Assembly: GCA_003223995.1 (NCBI GenBank)
Contig: QHYA01000051.1
Span: forward strand, 1-5,594
Reading direction: 5' to 3'
DNA: 5,594 nt
From: Acidobacteriota bacterium
GTDB taxonomy: Bacteria; Acidobacteriota; Polarisedimenticolia; QHYA01
Shown here: positions 4,974 through 5,594 of the stretch, piece by piece
How the letters are laid out: each line of letters opens with the position of its first letter
Numbering within the stretch: position 1 is the first letter of the stretch
The notes under the pieces: model-generated
What the model was told of the DNA's origin: nothing
The model's input: the letters and a program-made list of their open reading frames with translations, nothing else
Database searches by the model: none
Program-made: the position numbers and the translations under genes

Positions 4974-5594
4974 ATGGGATTCATCCGCGCCGCGCTCGAC
5001 ATCTTCTTTCACCTCGATCAACATCTCAACAACTGGGCCGGGGATCTGGGCTCGTGGCTCTATGCGGTGCTGTTCGCGGTCATCTTCTGCGAGACCGGCC
5101 TGGTCGTCACCCCCCTGCTCCCGGGAGACTCTTTGCTGTTCGCTGTCGGAGCGCTCGGCTCGAAGCCGTCCTCTCCGATCAACCTCCCCCTGGCGGCCGT
5201 GCTGATGTGCGCGGCCGCCGTGGCGGGCGACGCGGTCAATTACTGGGCCGGCTTCAAGCTCGGGCCCAAGGTGTTCACTCGCGAGGACTCGCGGCTGCTG
5301 AACAGGAAGCACCTGCTGCGGGCTCGCGACTTCTACGAAAGACACGGCGGGAAGACGATCATCCTCGCGCGGTTCATTCCCATCATCCGGACCTTCGCCC
5401 CCTTCGTCGCCGGGATCGGCCAGATGAGCTATCCCCGCTTCGCTCTCTTCAACGTCACCGGGGGCGTTCTCTGGGTCCTCTCGTTCCTGACGGCGGGCTA
5501 CTACTTCGCGGGGCTGCCCCTCGTCAAGGAAAAGTTCCACTTCGTCATCCTCGCCATCATCGTGATCTCGGTGCTGCCGGCTGTCTTCGAGTAC
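4974..5594 (+). CDS. DedA-family membrane protein (C-terminus cut by window edge)
   Basis: Polytopic inner-membrane protein of the DedA/SNARE-associated (VTT domain) family. Members of the wider family are implicated in undecaprenyl-phosphate or phospholipid translocation and membrane homeostasis. The 207 visible residues show the family signatures: F-C-E-T-G-L-V-V-T-P-L-L-P-G-D-S-L-L-F from 38, AVAGDAVNYWAGFKLG at 82-97, the cytoplasmic KHLLRARDFYERHGGK, then R133-F-I-P-I-I-R139-T-F-A-P-F-V-A-G with the two conserved arginines, and the V-T-G-G-V-L-W segment. Hydrophobic stretches fall at about 28-46, 72-92, 130-148, 158-180 and 188-204. Homologues are about 210-220 residues long, so only a short basic tail is missing. 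ATG at 4974 is the first start after an in-frame TAG (4962-4964), and no clear ribosome site precedes it. It is divergent from the zinc-ribbon/LemA cluster. The specific DedA subtype cannot be fixed. Confidence 0.93.
   Translation, partial: MGFIRAALDIFFHLDQHLNNWAGDLGSWLYAVLFAVIFCETGLVVTPLLPGDSLLFAVGALGSKPSSPINLPLAAVLMCAAAVAGDAVNYWAGFKLGPKVFTREDSRLLNRKHLLRARDFYERHGGKTIILARFIPIIRTFAPFVAGIGQMSYPRFALFNVTGGVLWVLSFLTAGYYFAGLPLVKEKFHFVILAIIVISVLPAVFEY

Noticed and set aside
4956..5540. A 194-residue minus-strand frame under the DedA gene
   Set aside because: It is antisense to a clear DedA-family protein. The product is highly charged, with Glu/Arg/Asp bias typical of a shadow frame.

Overview
The window is GC-rich bacterial chromosome, with dense, codon-biased genes and strong AGGAGG-type ribosome sites in places. 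No phage, insertion sequence, CRISPR array, rRNA or tRNA is visible. The gene set fits an uncultured soil or sediment bacterium, perhaps Acidobacteriota- or deltaproteobacteria-like. This assignment rests on GC content and gene families only and is weak.

Layout, all on the minus strand unless stated, read from the right end to the left. A plus-strand DedA-family membrane protein (4974 to the window edge) diverges from a five-gene minus-strand cluster. The cluster runs: a small double zinc-ribbon (TFIIB-type) protein (4808-4401), a LemA protein (4399-3830), an M48/HtpX-like membrane metalloprotease with an unusual double zinc-ribbon C-terminal extension (3804-2347), a YggX-type Fe(II)-trafficking protein (2316-2047), and a cobalamin-binding-domain radical SAM protein (from 2030). 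Gaps are 1, 25, 30 and 16 nt, so one transcript is likely. Further left, a separate gene for a YtrA-type GntR repressor (356 to the left edge) has its own near-consensus sigma-70 promoter. A perfect 9+9 bp inverted repeat lies over that promoter's -10 element.

The main result is that the radical SAM gene does not end at its apparent stop at 551-549. The codons around it read Cys-UGA-Ala-Glu-Pro, the C-terminal CUAEP signature of a radical SAM selenoprotein family whose non-selenium relatives end in CCAEP. A 7-bp stem with a 5-nt loop begins 12 nt after the UGA and fits the published rules for a bacterial SECIS element. The frame stays open for 14 more codons to a second UGA at 506-504. The protein is therefore best annotated as a 508-residue selenoprotein with Sec at residue 494. 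An ordinary gene caller would truncate it and might take the SECIS for a terminator.

Taken together, the cluster combines zinc-ribbon proteins, membrane proteolysis (LemA plus M48), iron/Fe-S protection (YggX) and a Fe-S/B12/selenium enzyme. A shared role in metal or redox homeostasis and envelope maintenance is an inference from this neighbourhood and is not shown by the sequence itself.
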